A stretch of DNA of 64,000 bases, taken from positions 186,001-250,000 of the forward strand of contig NZ_FTOY01000010.1 of the NCBI RefSeq assembly GCF_900156885.1, read 5' to 3'. Numbering within the stretch: the first letter of the stretch is position 1; each line of letters opens with the position of its first letter. The translations under genes and the position numbers were made by a program. Below are positions 52,979 to 61,810 of this stretch, piece after piece. The notes beneath the pieces were generated by a model, which was not told the origin of the DNA, made no database searches, and worked only from the letters and a program-made list of their open reading frames with translations. The stretch comes from Limosilactobacillus caccae (GTDB taxonomy: Bacteria > Bacillota > Bacilli > Lactobacillales > Lactobacillaceae).

Positions 52979-53773
52979 TTAACCTTCTAAATACAAGTAT
53001 CTTAGCTGGTCAATCATTGTATCACTAATTTGTAAAACATTTCGCAGGTACTCTTGCATTCCACCATAGTTGGAATTGATAAGAGAGATTGCCTGATTGT
53101 AATAGCATTGGTTAGTCGTTGAAAGATCATAAATTGAATGCCAATAGTTTTCACCTAGTCCCGTTTTAACTGCAAAACGTAACCGTTGTTCAATCCGTTT
53201 AACGGATGCCTTATTGGTCAAAAGATAATCTTCATAGATTGTCTGTGACGGAACCTGTAATGCACTTAGCAAATAAATTGCTGCTAAGCCGGTCCGATCT
53301 TTTCCTGCAGAACAGTGGAAAAGGGTTGCCCCCTCCCCTGCATGTAGGCACAGAACTTGGAAAAAACGATGAAATGCAGCTTGCGCCTGTTCATCTGTAA
53401 CAAATTGGTGATAGACATCCATCATCCGTTTAAACCCAGCTTGTGGATCTTTCGAATACACTCTCCGGGCTTCTTCAATACCAACATTACTATCCGTAAT
53501 GTCATTATCAAATACCGGAATCCGCATATACTTCATTCGCGGATCAAGTTGATCTGGATAAGCTGCTACTTCAGAAGTAGAGCGAAAATCGACCACTGTT
53601 CTTACCCCGTATCCATAAAGTTTTCGTTGTTCGGCACGGGTAAAATAGGAGAGATGGGCAGACCGCACAAGTTTACCCCACTTAAGCGACTCACCGTTGA
53701 TAGTTTTATATCCTCCCAATTCACGGAAATTAAAACCATTTTCAAATGATAATACTCGCTGATGATCTGTCAT
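52979..53773 (-). CDS. Protein-tyrosine phosphatase family protein (Y_phosphatase3)
   Basis: A 264-residue phosphatase with the signature HCSAGKDRTG (nucleophile Cys154, Arg160) and FNFRELGGYKT at the N-terminus, typical of the bacterial tyrosine/lipid phosphatases of this family. ATG 53773 is chosen because AAGGAGG lies upstream; the longer frame to 53809 would overlap the pdu operon terminator. It follows the pdu terminator but has no recognised link to propanediol metabolism. Confidence 0.85.
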   Translation of the reverse strand: MTDHQRVLSFENGFNFRELGGYKTINGESLKWGKLVRSAHLSYFTRAEQRKLYGYGVRTVVDFRSTSEVAAYPDQLDPRMKYMRIPVFDNDITDSNVGIEEARRVYSKDPQAGFKRMMDVYHQFVTDEQAQAAFHRFFQVLCLHAGEGATLFHCSAGKDRTGLAAIYLLSALQVPSQTIYEDYLLTNKASVKRIEQRLRFAVKTGLGENYWHSIYDLSTTNQCYYNQAISLINSNYGGMQEYLRNVLQISDTMIDQLRYLYLEG

Positions 53774-53794
53774 ATCGCATCTCCCCTCCTTTCT

Positions 53795-53845
53795 AAAAAA
53801 TGCATTCACTTACAGAATTAATAAGTAAATGAATGCACTTTTTTC
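53795..53845 (-). terminator. Terminator of the pdu operon
   Basis: TGCATTCA (53801-53808) pairs with TGAATGCA (53830-53837), extended by further A/T pairs; on the minus strand it is followed by TTTTTT. It directly follows the pduU stop. Confidence 0.85.
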
Positions 53846-54201
53846 TATGTTCGTGTAATTGTTGGGACGTCAAATCCTAATAGTTCATGTAGCTTATTAA
53901 CGACATGGCGCAAAGCTGACTCTACTTCAGATACTTCCCCGACAATTACGACGGACCCACTGAATCGATCAATGAACCCCAAGGTGACGTTACTAGACTT
54001 AGTCGCAATGTCACCGGCAATAATTGATGCTTCACTCGGCGTAATCGTTAAGATACCAAGCGCATTTTTAGGAGTTTGAATTCCTAATTTTTCATAAATA
54101 TCCGGTGTTGGATTAGCAACAATATGTGCTAACGTTACCTGTTTACCAGGAACATATTCTTGAATAGTTCGTTTGATACCTTCCCTATTTTGCTGAGTCA
54201 T
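53845..54201 (-). CDS. pduU: Microcompartment shell protein PduU (BMC domain, circular permutant)
   Basis: A 118-residue BMC-domain protein of the PduU/EutS type: [21 protein letters not shown] at the N-terminus (the segment that forms a small barrel on the hexamer) and [47 protein letters not shown]. It is the last gene of the operon as seen here and is followed by a terminator. Confidence 0.94.
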   Translation of the reverse strand: MTQQNREGIKRTIQEYVPGKQVTLAHIVANPTPDIYEKLGIQTPKNALGILTITPSEASIIAGDIATKSSNVTLGFIDRFSGSVVIVGEVSEVESALRHVVNKLHELLGFDVPTITRT

Positions 54202-54216
54202 AAAAACATCTCCATT

Positions 54217-55404
54217 TTATTGCTGAGCTACATTCATCACATCACGGGCAATAATAATTTCTTCGTTTGTTGGAATAACTGCTACTTTGATCTTGCTGTC
54301 TGGAGCTTCAATACTTAGTGCATTTTCCTTATTCTTTTCTTCGTCAATCTTTACCCCTAAGTAAGCGAGGTTCTTACAAATTTGACTCCGAATATAAGCA
54401 GCATGTTCACCGATGCCGGCAGTAAATACTAACGTATCCAAACCGTTAAGATCAGTTGTATATGCCCCAATATATTGCTGAATAGAATGAACAAACACAT
54501 CAAGTGCTAATTGAGCCCGTTTATTACCGTTCTTTGCAGCACTTTCAATTTCACGCTCGTCATTTGAAATCCCAGATAAGCCCTTCAAGCCTGAATCTTC
54601 ATTCATTATCCGCCGAATTTCATGTGAATCAACATGAAGTTCTTCTTCAAGGAACGGAATAATTTCTGGATCAATATCACCACATCTCGTACCCATGACA
54701 ACACCAGCCAATGGCGTAAAGCCCATTGACGAGTTCACAGACTTACCATCGAGAATCGCTGAGACACTTGACCCATTCCCCAGGTGGCATGTAATCATCC
54801 GGTGAGTCTTGTCCGCACCAAATAATTCACGTGCTTTTTCAGAGACGTATTGGTGAGAAGGTGCATGGAACCCATACCGCCGAATCTTGAATTTTTCATA
54901 AAATTCATAAGGAAGAGCGTACATATAAGCCTTCTCAGGAATTGTGTGGTGGAATGAATTGTCGAAAGTAACAACTTCCTTAGCATCCGGAAGAAACTTT
55001 TCAAAAGCCTTGATCCCTGCTAACCCATTTGGATTATGTAACGGGGATAATACTTTTAATTCATCAATCCGTTTTTCTACCTCTGGAGTGACTGCCACTG
55101 CATGAGTATAGTAGCTACCACCATGAGAAATACGGTGACCAACACCATAAATTTCTGACTTATCTTGAACAACCCCACTGTTCATCAGGATTTCAATAAT
55201 CTGATTAATTGCTTCTGAATGGTCTTTCAACGGCAATTGTCTAGTTTCACTAGACTTATCAGTCTTATAAGAAATTTGACTATTTGAAGCCCCAAGATTT
55301 TCTGCGGCACCACTAATCAAAAGTTCTTCTTCTGGCATCAAGTAAAGCTTAAACTTAATTGATGAACTCCCAGAATTAATTGCAAGTATTTTTTTTGACA
55401 TCAA
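54217..55404 (-). CDS. pduW: Propionate/acetate kinase
   Basis: A 395-residue acyl kinase: ILAINSGSSSIKFKLY, GHRISHGGSYY, VTFDNSFHHTIP, RRYGFHAPSHQYV, ITCHLGNGSSVSAI and FTAGIGEHAAYIRS cover the conserved ATP and substrate sites. It makes ATP from propionyl phosphate produced by PduL. Two adjacent ATGs start it. Between pduQ and pduU. Confidence 0.95.
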   Translation of the reverse strand: MMSKKILAINSGSSSIKFKLYLMPEEELLISGAAENLGASNSQISYKTDKSSETRQLPLKDHSEAINQIIEILMNSGVVQDKSEIYGVGHRISHGGSYYTHAVAVTPEVEKRIDELKVLSPLHNPNGLAGIKAFEKFLPDAKEVVTFDNSFHHTIPEKAYMYALPYEFYEKFKIRRYGFHAPSHQYVSEKARELFGADKTHRMITCHLGNGSSVSAILDGKSVNSSMGFTPLAGVVMGTRCGDIDPEIIPFLEEELHVDSHEIRRIMNEDSGLKGLSGISNDEREIESAAKNGNKRAQLALDVFVHSIQQYIGAYTTDLNGLDTLVFTAGIGEHAAYIRSQICKNLAYLGVKIDEEKNKENALSIEAPDSKIKVAVIPTNEEIIIARDVMNVAQQ

Positions 55405-55424
55405 ATCACTCCAAATAAAGTAAA

Positions 55425-56552
55425 TTAACGAATAACAGCTTCATAAACCATCTTCAAGTCTTCATCTGATGGAACAACTGGGTTGCCAGGGAATGTTGCA
55501 TCCTTCTTAGCGTTGGCAACAACAGTATCAGCAGCTGCTTCTGCTTTAGCTGGATCTACACCAAAAGCCTGGAGTGACATTGGGCAGTTCATCTGCCGTG
55601 CCATTTCACGAATCTTAGCGATTAACCGTTTAACAGCTAACCGGTCGCCCATTCCAGGAGCAGCGATTCCAGCTTTCTTGGCAACAGTTGCAAACCGATG
55701 AAGAGCAGTTTCACAGTGTTCAGCATTGTATGCTACTACGTATGGTAATAACATTGTGTTAGCTAAACCATGAGGAACGTGGAAGTTAGCACCGATTTGG
55801 TGGGCAATTGAGTGACAAATACCTAACCCAGCGATGTTAAAGGCAGTCCCAGCAATGTTAGAAGCTTCGTGAACGATCTTCCGCGCTTCAACATTATCAC
55901 CGTGACGGTAACATTCAACAAGGTTCTTGGCAACAGCATCAATTGCTTCTTCTGATAATGCGATTGTAAATAAGTTAGCATCTTGAGCAACAAGTGATTC
56001 AAGCGCGTGGGTCATAACATCCATTCCTGAGAATGCCGTAACACTCTTTGGCGCGGTCATAACTAGCTTAGGGTCAAGAAGTGCACAATCAGGTGTAAGG
56101 TAGTCTTCCAAGATTGGAACCTTCCGGTGTTCCTTCGTATCAGAAATAACCGCAGTGTTCGTTACTTCTGATCCCGTCCCTGATGTAGTTGGAATTGCAA
56201 TGTAAGAATCAATCTTGCACTTGCCCAACTTTTCACCAAAGAAGCGAATCCCTTTACCAGTATCTAAGGCGGAACCACCACCGACACCGATAACGATTGT
56301 TGGCTTCAATTTAAGGAATTGTTGAACCCCTTCCATAATCTTGTCCAGAGGTGGATCTGGAACAACATCAGAGAAGATTTCACACTTATTGTCGGCATTG
56401 ATATGACTTTCAATTTCCTTTAACGTGTCACTTCCCGGAAGGAATGAATCACAAACCATCAAAATGCGTTCATTATGAAGGGTCTCCAATTCATTCAGAC
56501 TATCCGTTCCCGAATAAATTCGGGTTGGCATACTAAATTTTTCCATCGGCAT
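55425..56552 (-). CDS. pduQ: 1-Propanol dehydrogenase, iron-containing
   Basis: A 375-residue iron-dependent alcohol dehydrogenase: GVGGGSALDTGKGIRFF (NAD binding), PTTSGTGSEVTNTAVI, GMDVMTHALESLVAQD and ICHSIAHQIGANFHVPHGLAN carry the metal ligands. It reduces propionaldehyde to propanol and returns NAD+ to PduP; in L. reuteri it also acts on 3-hydroxypropionaldehyde. No cargo-like N-terminal helix is obvious. Confidence 0.95.
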   Translation of the reverse strand: MPMEKFSMPTRIYSGTDSLNELETLHNERILMVCDSFLPGSDTLKEIESHINADNKCEIFSDVVPDPPLDKIMEGVQQFLKLKPTIVIGVGGGSALDTGKGIRFFGEKLGKCKIDSYIAIPTTSGTGSEVTNTAVISDTKEHRKVPILEDYLTPDCALLDPKLVMTAPKSVTAFSGMDVMTHALESLVAQDANLFTIALSEEAIDAVAKNLVECYRHGDNVEARKIVHEASNIAGTAFNIAGLGICHSIAHQIGANFHVPHGLANTMLLPYVVAYNAEHCETALHRFATVAKKAGIAAPGMGDRLAVKRLIAKIREMARQMNCPMSLQAFGVDPAKAEAAADTVVANAKKDATFPGNPVVPSDEDLKMVYEAVIR

Positions 56553-56562
56553 AAGCCTCCCA

Positions 56563-57996
56563 TTAGTACCAATTACGTACTGAGAAGCCTTGTGGTGAGT
56601 TCAAACGAACACGCCGCGTAAAGGTTCTTGCAGTACATGTTCCTTCACCAGTTGGTGTAGCAATGGTTAATGCTGAAGCACCTGAGTGGGCACCGTTATC
56701 AGCAACACCAGTACCAACATATGATGGACCGTTAACAACAAAGATTGAGCATTGCATCCGGTGTGCAGCATTGTTGATGTGCTTTAAGTTGTTGGAGTGA
56801 ATAGTAGCAGTATGGTGGTTGCCATTTTCAACTTCAACAGCAGTATTTAACACATCTTCAAATGTTGGGCAAGAAACAACTGGTAAGATTGGCATAAGCA
56901 TTTCAGTCATTACCAATGGGTGTTCCTTAGGTAATTCACAAATAATTTCAACTGGGTGACCAGTATATGGAATATTTGCTTCATCTAAAATGTAAGTTGC
57001 ATCCTTACCAACAAACTTACGGTCAGGATCACCATTGTCTTGGATGCACATGTCAGCTAACTTATCAGCTTGTTCACGGTTAACAAGGAAAGCACCTTCG
57101 TCTTGCATCTTCCGAATAAGTTCATCCTTAATACTGCTTTCGGCAACAACTTCCTTTTCAGCAGTACATAAGATGTCGTTATCAAATGAAGCAGAAGCGA
57201 TGATGTTGTGAGCAGCTAAGTCGATGTCAGCAGTTGCGTCAACCATTGCAGGAGGGTTACCTGGGCCAGCACCAACAGCCTTCTTACCACTAGTCATTGC
57301 TTGGTGAACAACAGCAGGGCCACCAGTTACGGCAAGCATCGCAATGTCTGGGTGTTGCATCATTTGTTGAACTGATTCAATAGTTGGCGTTTCAATACTT
57401 ACAACTAAGTTATGAAGACCAGTTGCGTCAGCAATAAAGTCATTCATCTTTTCGATTGTCCAACGAGTGATGTTCTTTGCACCAGGGTGAGCACCGAAGA
57501 ACAATGTGTTCCCACCGGCAAGCATCATAATTGCATTTGCAATAACAGTTTCTGATGGGTTTGTACTTGGGCCAACAGCACCGATAACACCGTATGGTAA
57601 CCGTTCGTACATAACCATCCCACCGTCACCGTTTTCTACTACTGGTTCAAGGTCTTCTGTACCAGGAGTGTTGTACAAAGCATTGTGTAACTTAGCAATC
57701 TTGGCTTGAACAGTACCCATTCCAGTTTCTTCCTTGATATCCTTAGCCATCTTTTCGATGTAAGGACGGAAGCCTTCCTTAATTGCATCAATTACTTGTT
57801 CACGAACAGCGATTGGCTTGTCACGGTATACTTCTTGCGCAGCCTTAGCAGCAGCAATCGCATCATCAACATTAGTGAAAATACCATGACGACCATCATC
57901 TTTTGTAACTGCAGATCCGGCAGCTGATGAGTTAGAGTTATCTAATTCCTCAGCAAGGATCTTACGAACAGCAGCTTCAATATCATTAATCTGCAT
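56563..57996 (-). CDS. pduP: CoA-acylating propionaldehyde dehydrogenase
   Basis: A 477-residue aldehyde dehydrogenase converting propionaldehyde, NAD+ and CoA to propionyl-CoA. The N-terminal INDIEAAVRKILAEELD plus a Ser/Ala-rich linker (residues 19-35) is the known encapsulation peptide of PduP. Catalytic Cys277 is in FDNDILCTAE; YGVIGAVGPSTNPSETV and GAGPGNPPAMVD are family motifs. Ten bases upstream of pduQ. Confidence 0.96.
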   Translation of the reverse strand: MQINDIEAAVRKILAEELDNSNSSAAGSAVTKDDGRHGIFTNVDDAIAAAKAAQEVYRDKPIAVREQVIDAIKEGFRPYIEKMAKDIKEETGMGTVQAKIAKLHNALYNTPGTEDLEPVVENGDGGMVMYERLPYGVIGAVGPSTNPSETVIANAIMMLAGGNTLFFGAHPGAKNITRWTIEKMNDFIADATGLHNLVVSIETPTIESVQQMMQHPDIAMLAVTGGPAVVHQAMTSGKKAVGAGPGNPPAMVDATADIDLAAHNIIASASFDNDILCTAEKEVVAESSIKDELIRKMQDEGAFLVNREQADKLADMCIQDNGDPDRKFVGKDATYILDEANIPYTGHPVEIICELPKEHPLVMTEMLMPILPVVSCPTFEDVLNTAVEVENGNHHTATIHSNNLKHINNAAHRMQCSIFVVNGPSYVGTGVADNGAHSGASALTIATPTGEGTCTARTFTRRVRLNSPQGFSVRNWY

Positions 57997-57997
57997 A

Positions 57998-58471
57998 TTA
58001 CTTACTCTCCTTCAAGAATTCCGCAACAGCGGCTTCACAGATTGATTGATCTTCTTCAACCAATCCACCACTAACACCAATTGCACCGATAATTTCGCCA
58101 TTGATCTTCAATGGAATACCACCAGCAAATGATGCTAAGCGACCGTTAAGCATTGTTTCCATTTGGTATAAACTAGCACCTGGTTGAATGTCCTTACTAA
58201 TGTCCTTAGTAGGTTCCTTCATTGCTAGAGCTGACCATGCCTTTTTAGGAGCAAGTGTGCAGCTTACCAAGTTAGCGTTTGGCATGTGGTAACTCATTTG
58301 TAATACTTGATCAGCCTTCATGATGGCAATGGTTACGCCAACCCCAAGCTCGTTAGCACGAGCAACGGCAGCATCAATTACCCGTTCCATCTTGTGACGA
58401 TCAAATAAGTTCTTAGCTTGATTATTGTTGATTACGCTTTCAACAATCTTACTAATTTGTTCCTCGTTCAT
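57998..58471 (-). CDS. GlcG/HbpS-family protein (PduO C-terminal-like domain)
   Basis: A 157-residue protein matching the DUF336/GlcG fold found as the C-terminal domain of PduO in enteric bacteria (ANELGVGVTIAIMKADQVLQMSYHM, KAWSALAMKEPT, LASFAGGIPLKINGEIIGAIGVSGG). Here it is a separate gene just after pduO. Some homologues bind haem or cobalamin-like ligands. The first 16 residues, MNEEQISKIVESVINN, look like a cargo-targeting helix. Confidence 0.85.
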   Translation of the reverse strand: MNEEQISKIVESVINNNQAKNLFDRHKMERVIDAAVARANELGVGVTIAIMKADQVLQMSYHMPNANLVSCTLAPKKAWSALAMKEPTKDISKDIQPGASLYQMETMLNGRLASFAGGIPLKINGEIIGAIGVSGGLVEEDQSICEAAVAEFLKESK

Positions 58472-58473
58472 TT

Positions 58474-59061
58474 CTAACGCACATCCTTTTCCGCCTGGTA
58501 ACGCTTGTAAACCTTAATAACGTTATCAGTTACATTATTTAATAAATCTTCATAGTCTTCATCCCGCGCAACGATATATAAGAAATCGGATAAACGGTTA
58601 ATATATCGTTCCAGTTCTGGACGAAGTTCAACGCTTTCTGAAAGCCGAACGAAAAGACGCTCTGCCCGACGGCATACAGTCCGACAGATATGAAGTTGTG
58701 CACCGGCAGTACTTGAGCCCGGTAAGATAAAGCTATTAACAGGAGGCAATTTGGCAGTATATTCGTCAATTACTTTTTCTAATTGACGGGTATCCGCATC
58801 GGTAATAATTTTGCTGTTATCGATAAACTTTTGCCGTTTCTCTGTTGCTATCTCACCTTGGAGGAAAAACATCTTATACTCAACTTGCTGCAAGAGCTTT
58901 TTATTTTCTTTACTTTCACAGAATTTATCAGCCAAACTAATGTGGGCATTTAATTCATCGAAAGTACCATAAGTCTCAACTCTCAGTGAGTCCTTTGGAA
59001 CCCTTGTGCCATCAAATAAGCTTGTTTTCCCCTTGTCACCACCTTTTGTGTAAATAGCCAT
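58474..59061 (-). CDS. pduO: ATP:cob(I)alamin adenosyltransferase PduO (operon copy)
   Basis: A 195-residue PduO-type adenosyltransferase: IYTKGGDKGKTSLFDGTRV, VETYGTFDELNAHISLADK, FILPGSSTAGAQLHICRTVCRRAERLFVRL, INRLSDFLYIVARDED. It regenerates adenosylcobalamin inside or near the microcompartment for diol dehydratase. The second paralogue is at 49073. The enteric C-terminal domain is absent and encoded by the next gene. Confidence 0.94.
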   Translation of the reverse strand: MAIYTKGGDKGKTSLFDGTRVPKDSLRVETYGTFDELNAHISLADKFCESKENKKLLQQVEYKMFFLQGEIATEKRQKFIDNSKIITDADTRQLEKVIDEYTAKLPPVNSFILPGSSTAGAQLHICRTVCRRAERLFVRLSESVELRPELERYINRLSDFLYIVARDEDYEDLLNNVTDNVIKVYKRYQAEKDVR

Positions 59062-59081
59062 CTTAATTCCTCCAATGCACG

Positions 59082-59354
59082 CTACTTATCAAAACGGTCG
59101 ATTATTCCAACAATTGTACAATCATTAACATCACGATCTTGACCCTCATCACGACTCTTATCAGCGCGCCGGGCACCAGCTCCTCGTACGATTAACACAT
59201 TGTCGCCAATCCCAGCATTCACTGTGTCGGCAGCAACCTGTTCAAACCGCACTGGTTGTTGATCGGAATTAATTTGTTGAACAATCATTAATTTCTTACC
59301 AACTAAAGATGGGTCTTTTTGTGTTGCAACAACACTACCTACTACTCTCGCCAT
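59082..59354 (-). CDS. pduN: Microcompartment vertex protein PduN (EutN/CcmL family)
   Basis: A 90-residue pentameric shell vertex protein: MARVVGSVVATQKDPSLVGKKLMIVQ and DTVNAGIGDNVLIVRGAGARRADK are typical EutN/CcmL segments. It closes the icosahedral vertices. ATG 59354 fits the family start; ATG 59360 is in the same frame. It overlaps pduM's end by 13 bases. Confidence 0.93.
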   Translation of the reverse strand: MARVVGSVVATQKDPSLVGKKLMIVQQINSDQQPVRFEQVAADTVNAGIGDNVLIVRGAGARRADKSRDEGQDRDVNDCTIVGIIDRFDK

Positions 59355-59845
59355 ATACAATTTTCTTCAGTCCTAATCTTTATTTGAATTTTTTTATAGT
59401 TACAGATATCAACTGCCTCATCCGTAATAAGTTGCTTTTGATATCTAACAAGAATTGATTTATCTGGGTGAGCAGCTATTTCGCCTCTTGTAATAACTCG
59501 ATTATGACTGGCAATCACCGGCGATTCGTTGTTGACAACAAACAAGATCGGCCAGTCTAAGATCATCATCCGTGGAATGAAATTAACCATCTGTTCATTA
59601 ACTAGGAAATAAAACTTAACATCATAGCCAATTCCTTCTAATACCCAGTTAACCCAGGCATTATCCTTCTCCATCGAATACAAATCTTTTATCAAGTTGA
59701 TTGAAATGTTTCGCAGAATAACTTTCCCGTTTTTTAAGAAAACTTGTTCACTAGGTGGGGCAACTTTTTGGTTAAAAGATACTTCAGTACTTGTTTGTTC
59801 ACGCTCTTTCAACCGTTGCATAACCTGTTTTAATAGGTCATCCAT
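59342..59845 (-). CDS. pduM: PduM, microcompartment structural protein
   Basis: A 167-residue protein placed between pduL and pduN, as pduM is in known operons. The region IRNISINLIKDLYSMEKDNAWVNWVLEGIGYDVKFYFLVNEQMVNFIPRMMILDWPILFVVNN matches PduM. The start MDDLLKQVMQRLKEREQ is an amphipathic helix. PduM is needed for shell integrity in Salmonella; its activity is unknown. Confidence 0.82.
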   Translation of the reverse strand: MDDLLKQVMQRLKEREQTSTEVSFNQKVAPPSEQVFLKNGKVILRNISINLIKDLYSMEKDNAWVNWVLEGIGYDVKFYFLVNEQMVNFIPRMMILDWPILFVVNNESPVIASHNRVITRGEIAAHPDKSILVRYQKQLITDEAVDICNYKKIQIKIRTEENCIWRE

Positions 59846-59876
59846 TTATCCACCCCCTTAATAATTCTTTATACGG

Positions 59877-60524
59877 CTAGTTCTTTTTCTTAATAATAAC
59901 TTTCCCGTAAGAATTGTTACCTAGTCCAATGTTAGCGGCATTGGCTTCGTCAGTATCAATATGCATTTCAAGGACAAAGTCTTCACGTGGTCGAGCAACA
60001 ACATCGTCAAAGATTGTCTTCCGACCGCCGTCGCCATCAACTTCAACTTGCATTGGATCACCAAGCTTTACACCACCGAAACGTTGAGCGTCTTCAAGAC
60101 TCATGTGAATGTGCCGCTTAGCAACAATTACACCTTGAATTTCAATTTCAGCGTATGGTGAACGAACCTTGATCGTTGGGGTACCTTCAATGTCACCAGA
60201 CATTCTGATTGGTGCATCAATCCCCAATACAAAGTTTTCAGAACGGGCAATTTCTACTTGTGAATGTGGACGATATGGTCCCATTAACCGGACATTTTTG
60301 ATTGTTCCCTTTGGACCGATCAAATCAACAGTTTGCTTTGCAGCAAAGTCGGCATGTTGACGTAATTTCTTCAACATTTCGATCTTTTGTCCTGGGAATA
60401 ACTTTTGGAAATCTTCTTCAGATAAGTGAACATGGTGGTTTGAAACACCAATTGGAACCAAGTTAGGGTTCAAGGTTTCCTTAATAATTGTCCGGATAAG
60501 TGTTCTTAAATGTTCTTCATCCAT
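59877..60524 (-). CDS. pduL: Phosphotransacylase PduL
   Basis: A 215-residue PduL that converts propionyl-CoA and phosphate to propionyl phosphate. Metal-binding histidines appear in VPIGVSNHHVHLSEEDF and VVAKRHIHMSLEDAQRFG. The first 17 residues, EEHLRTLIRTIIKETL, form the cargo-targeting helix known for PduL. ATG 60524 fits the family; ATG 60530 is two codons upstream. Confidence 0.95.
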   Translation of the reverse strand: MDEEHLRTLIRTIIKETLNPNLVPIGVSNHHVHLSEEDFQKLFPGQKIEMLKKLRQHADFAAKQTVDLIGPKGTIKNVRLMGPYRPHSQVEIARSENFVLGIDAPIRMSGDIEGTPTIKVRSPYAEIEIQGVIVAKRHIHMSLEDAQRFGGVKLGDPMQVEVDGDGGRKTIFDDVVARPREDFVLEMHIDTDEANAANIGLGNNSYGKVIIKKKN

Positions 60525-60561
60525 AAACAATCTTCCTTTTACTAATAGATTTTAATATTAA

Positions 60562-60849
60562 TTATTCTGCGTCAGCGTTTGAAGTTGGTAAAATCTTTTC
60601 AACTTCTTCGTGAGGACGTGGAATTACGTAAGATGATACGACTTCGCCGACACCTTCAGCTGCTTGGACACCAGCATCAACAGCGGCCTTAACAGCACCA
60701 ACATCACCACGGATCATAACAGTTACCAACCCACTACCGATCTTTTCTTGACCAGTAAGTGTTACGTTAGCAGCCTTTACCATTTGGTCGGCAGCTTCAA
60801 TAGATGCAACTAATCCTTTGGTTTCAATCATTCCTAAAGCGTTGTTCAT
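60562..60849 (-). CDS. pduJ: Microcompartment shell protein PduJ/PduA type (BMC domain)
   Basis: A 95-residue canonical BMC hexamer protein: [54 protein letters not shown] and [18 protein letters not shown]. Position after pduK and before pduL makes it PduJ rather than PduA. It forms the facets of the shell. Confidence 0.94.
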   Translation of the reverse strand: MNNALGMIETKGLVASIEAADQMVKAANVTLTGQEKIGSGLVTVMIRGDVGAVKAAVDAGVQAAEGVGEVVSSYVIPRPHEEVEKILPTSNADAE

Positions 60850-60861
60850 AATAAATTCCTC

Positions 60862-61446
60862 CTACTTTTTCTTTAATTCATTGTAATGGATGCACTTTTT
60901 ATGTGGTTCGCCTAATTTTCGTGGGCACTTTGGATCGCCACACATGTTGCACGTGACCTTTTCATTAGATTCCGGATCCTGCTTTTCTTCAGAATCAACT
61001 ACTTCGTTAGTATCATCAGCTGATGTCTCTTGCTCATTTTCTGAAGGCTGTTCTGCAATTGAATCATCAGATTGACTATTTACTTCTTCATCAATGCTGT
61101 CCTTTACAGGTGTCGGTTCGATAGTTTCTGTTGGTTCAGGTTCTACCTTACTTTCTTCCTTTTTTGGAGCTTGCTTTAATAAATCTGTTTTTCCTAAAGT
61201 ATTTATTCCTTCAGCAGGGCGGCCAATTACGGTTGAAGTTACATAAACATTTGGTAAAGCTTCCTTTACTGATTGAACAGCAACGGAAATTGCCGAAAGT
61301 TCACCAGTAACTTGTAATGTAACCCAACCATTACCTTTCGTATTTTGAATACTACTAAGCTTTACATCCGCAGTCTTTAACATTCGATCAGCAGCAACAA
61401 TAGCACCAGATAATCCATTACATTCTACATAGCCTAAAGACTCCAT
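60862..61446 (-). CDS. pduK: Microcompartment shell protein PduK with acidic linker and C-terminal cysteine cluster
   Basis: A 194-residue protein: BMC domain (residues 1-85), then a long acidic, low-complexity stretch (about 95-163, rich in Glu, Ser, Asp), then CNMCGDPKCPRKLGEPHKKC (Cys166, 169, 174, 185) near the end, likely binding an Fe-S cluster or zinc. PduK of Salmonella also has such a C-terminal extension. It lies between pduH and pduJ. Confidence 0.92.
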   Translation of the reverse strand: MESLGYVECNGLSGAIVAADRMLKTADVKLSSIQNTKGNGWVTLQVTGELSAISVAVQSVKEALPNVYVTSTVIGRPAEGINTLGKTDLLKQAPKKEESKVEPEPTETIEPTPVKDSIDEEVNSQSDDSIAEQPSENEQETSADDTNEVVDSEEKQDPESNEKVTCNMCGDPKCPRKLGEPHKKCIHYNELKKK

Positions 61447-61453
61447 AATTAAA

Positions 61454-61810
61454 TCACCTGTTTACCATTTCCTTAAAGGGAATCCCCTTTACTAAGCGCG
61501 CTGCATTTGCTCCCAAGATCCGCATTTCTTTTTTGTCATCAATTGTTATATCAAATAACGGCTGGTCTTCTTTTAGGTTTTTATAATGAACAATGAAACG
61601 ATCACCATCAATAGCAATTCCTACTGACAACCGCGAAGCAAGCGCTGATTGATAAGCTCTGCTTACAACATTGTCAACATCAATTTCTCTAATTGCCACC
61701 GGTATTTGTTCTTCTTCAATCCCATTAAATAACGGTTTTGTTGAGTCTGGAACATTTGTCCCGTTCATAACCCCAACAATGATTGAAGGGCGCTCTGAAT
61801 CATTATTCAT
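61454..61810 (-). CDS. pduH: Diol dehydratase reactivase small subunit
   Basis: A 118-residue protein, RPSIIVGVMNGTNVPDSTKPLFNGIEEEQIPVAIREID, matching the small subunit of B12-dependent diol/glycerol dehydratase reactivase. With PduG it removes damaged cobalamin from the dehydratase. ATG 61810 is used because AAGAAGG is upstream; the longer frame to 61831 is not needed. The start overlaps the pduG stop by eight bases. Confidence 0.92.
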   Translation of the reverse strand: MNNDSERPSIIVGVMNGTNVPDSTKPLFNGIEEEQIPVAIREIDVDNVVSRAYQSALASRLSVGIAIDGDRFIVHYKNLKEDQPLFDITIDDKKEMRILGANAARLVKGIPFKEMVNR

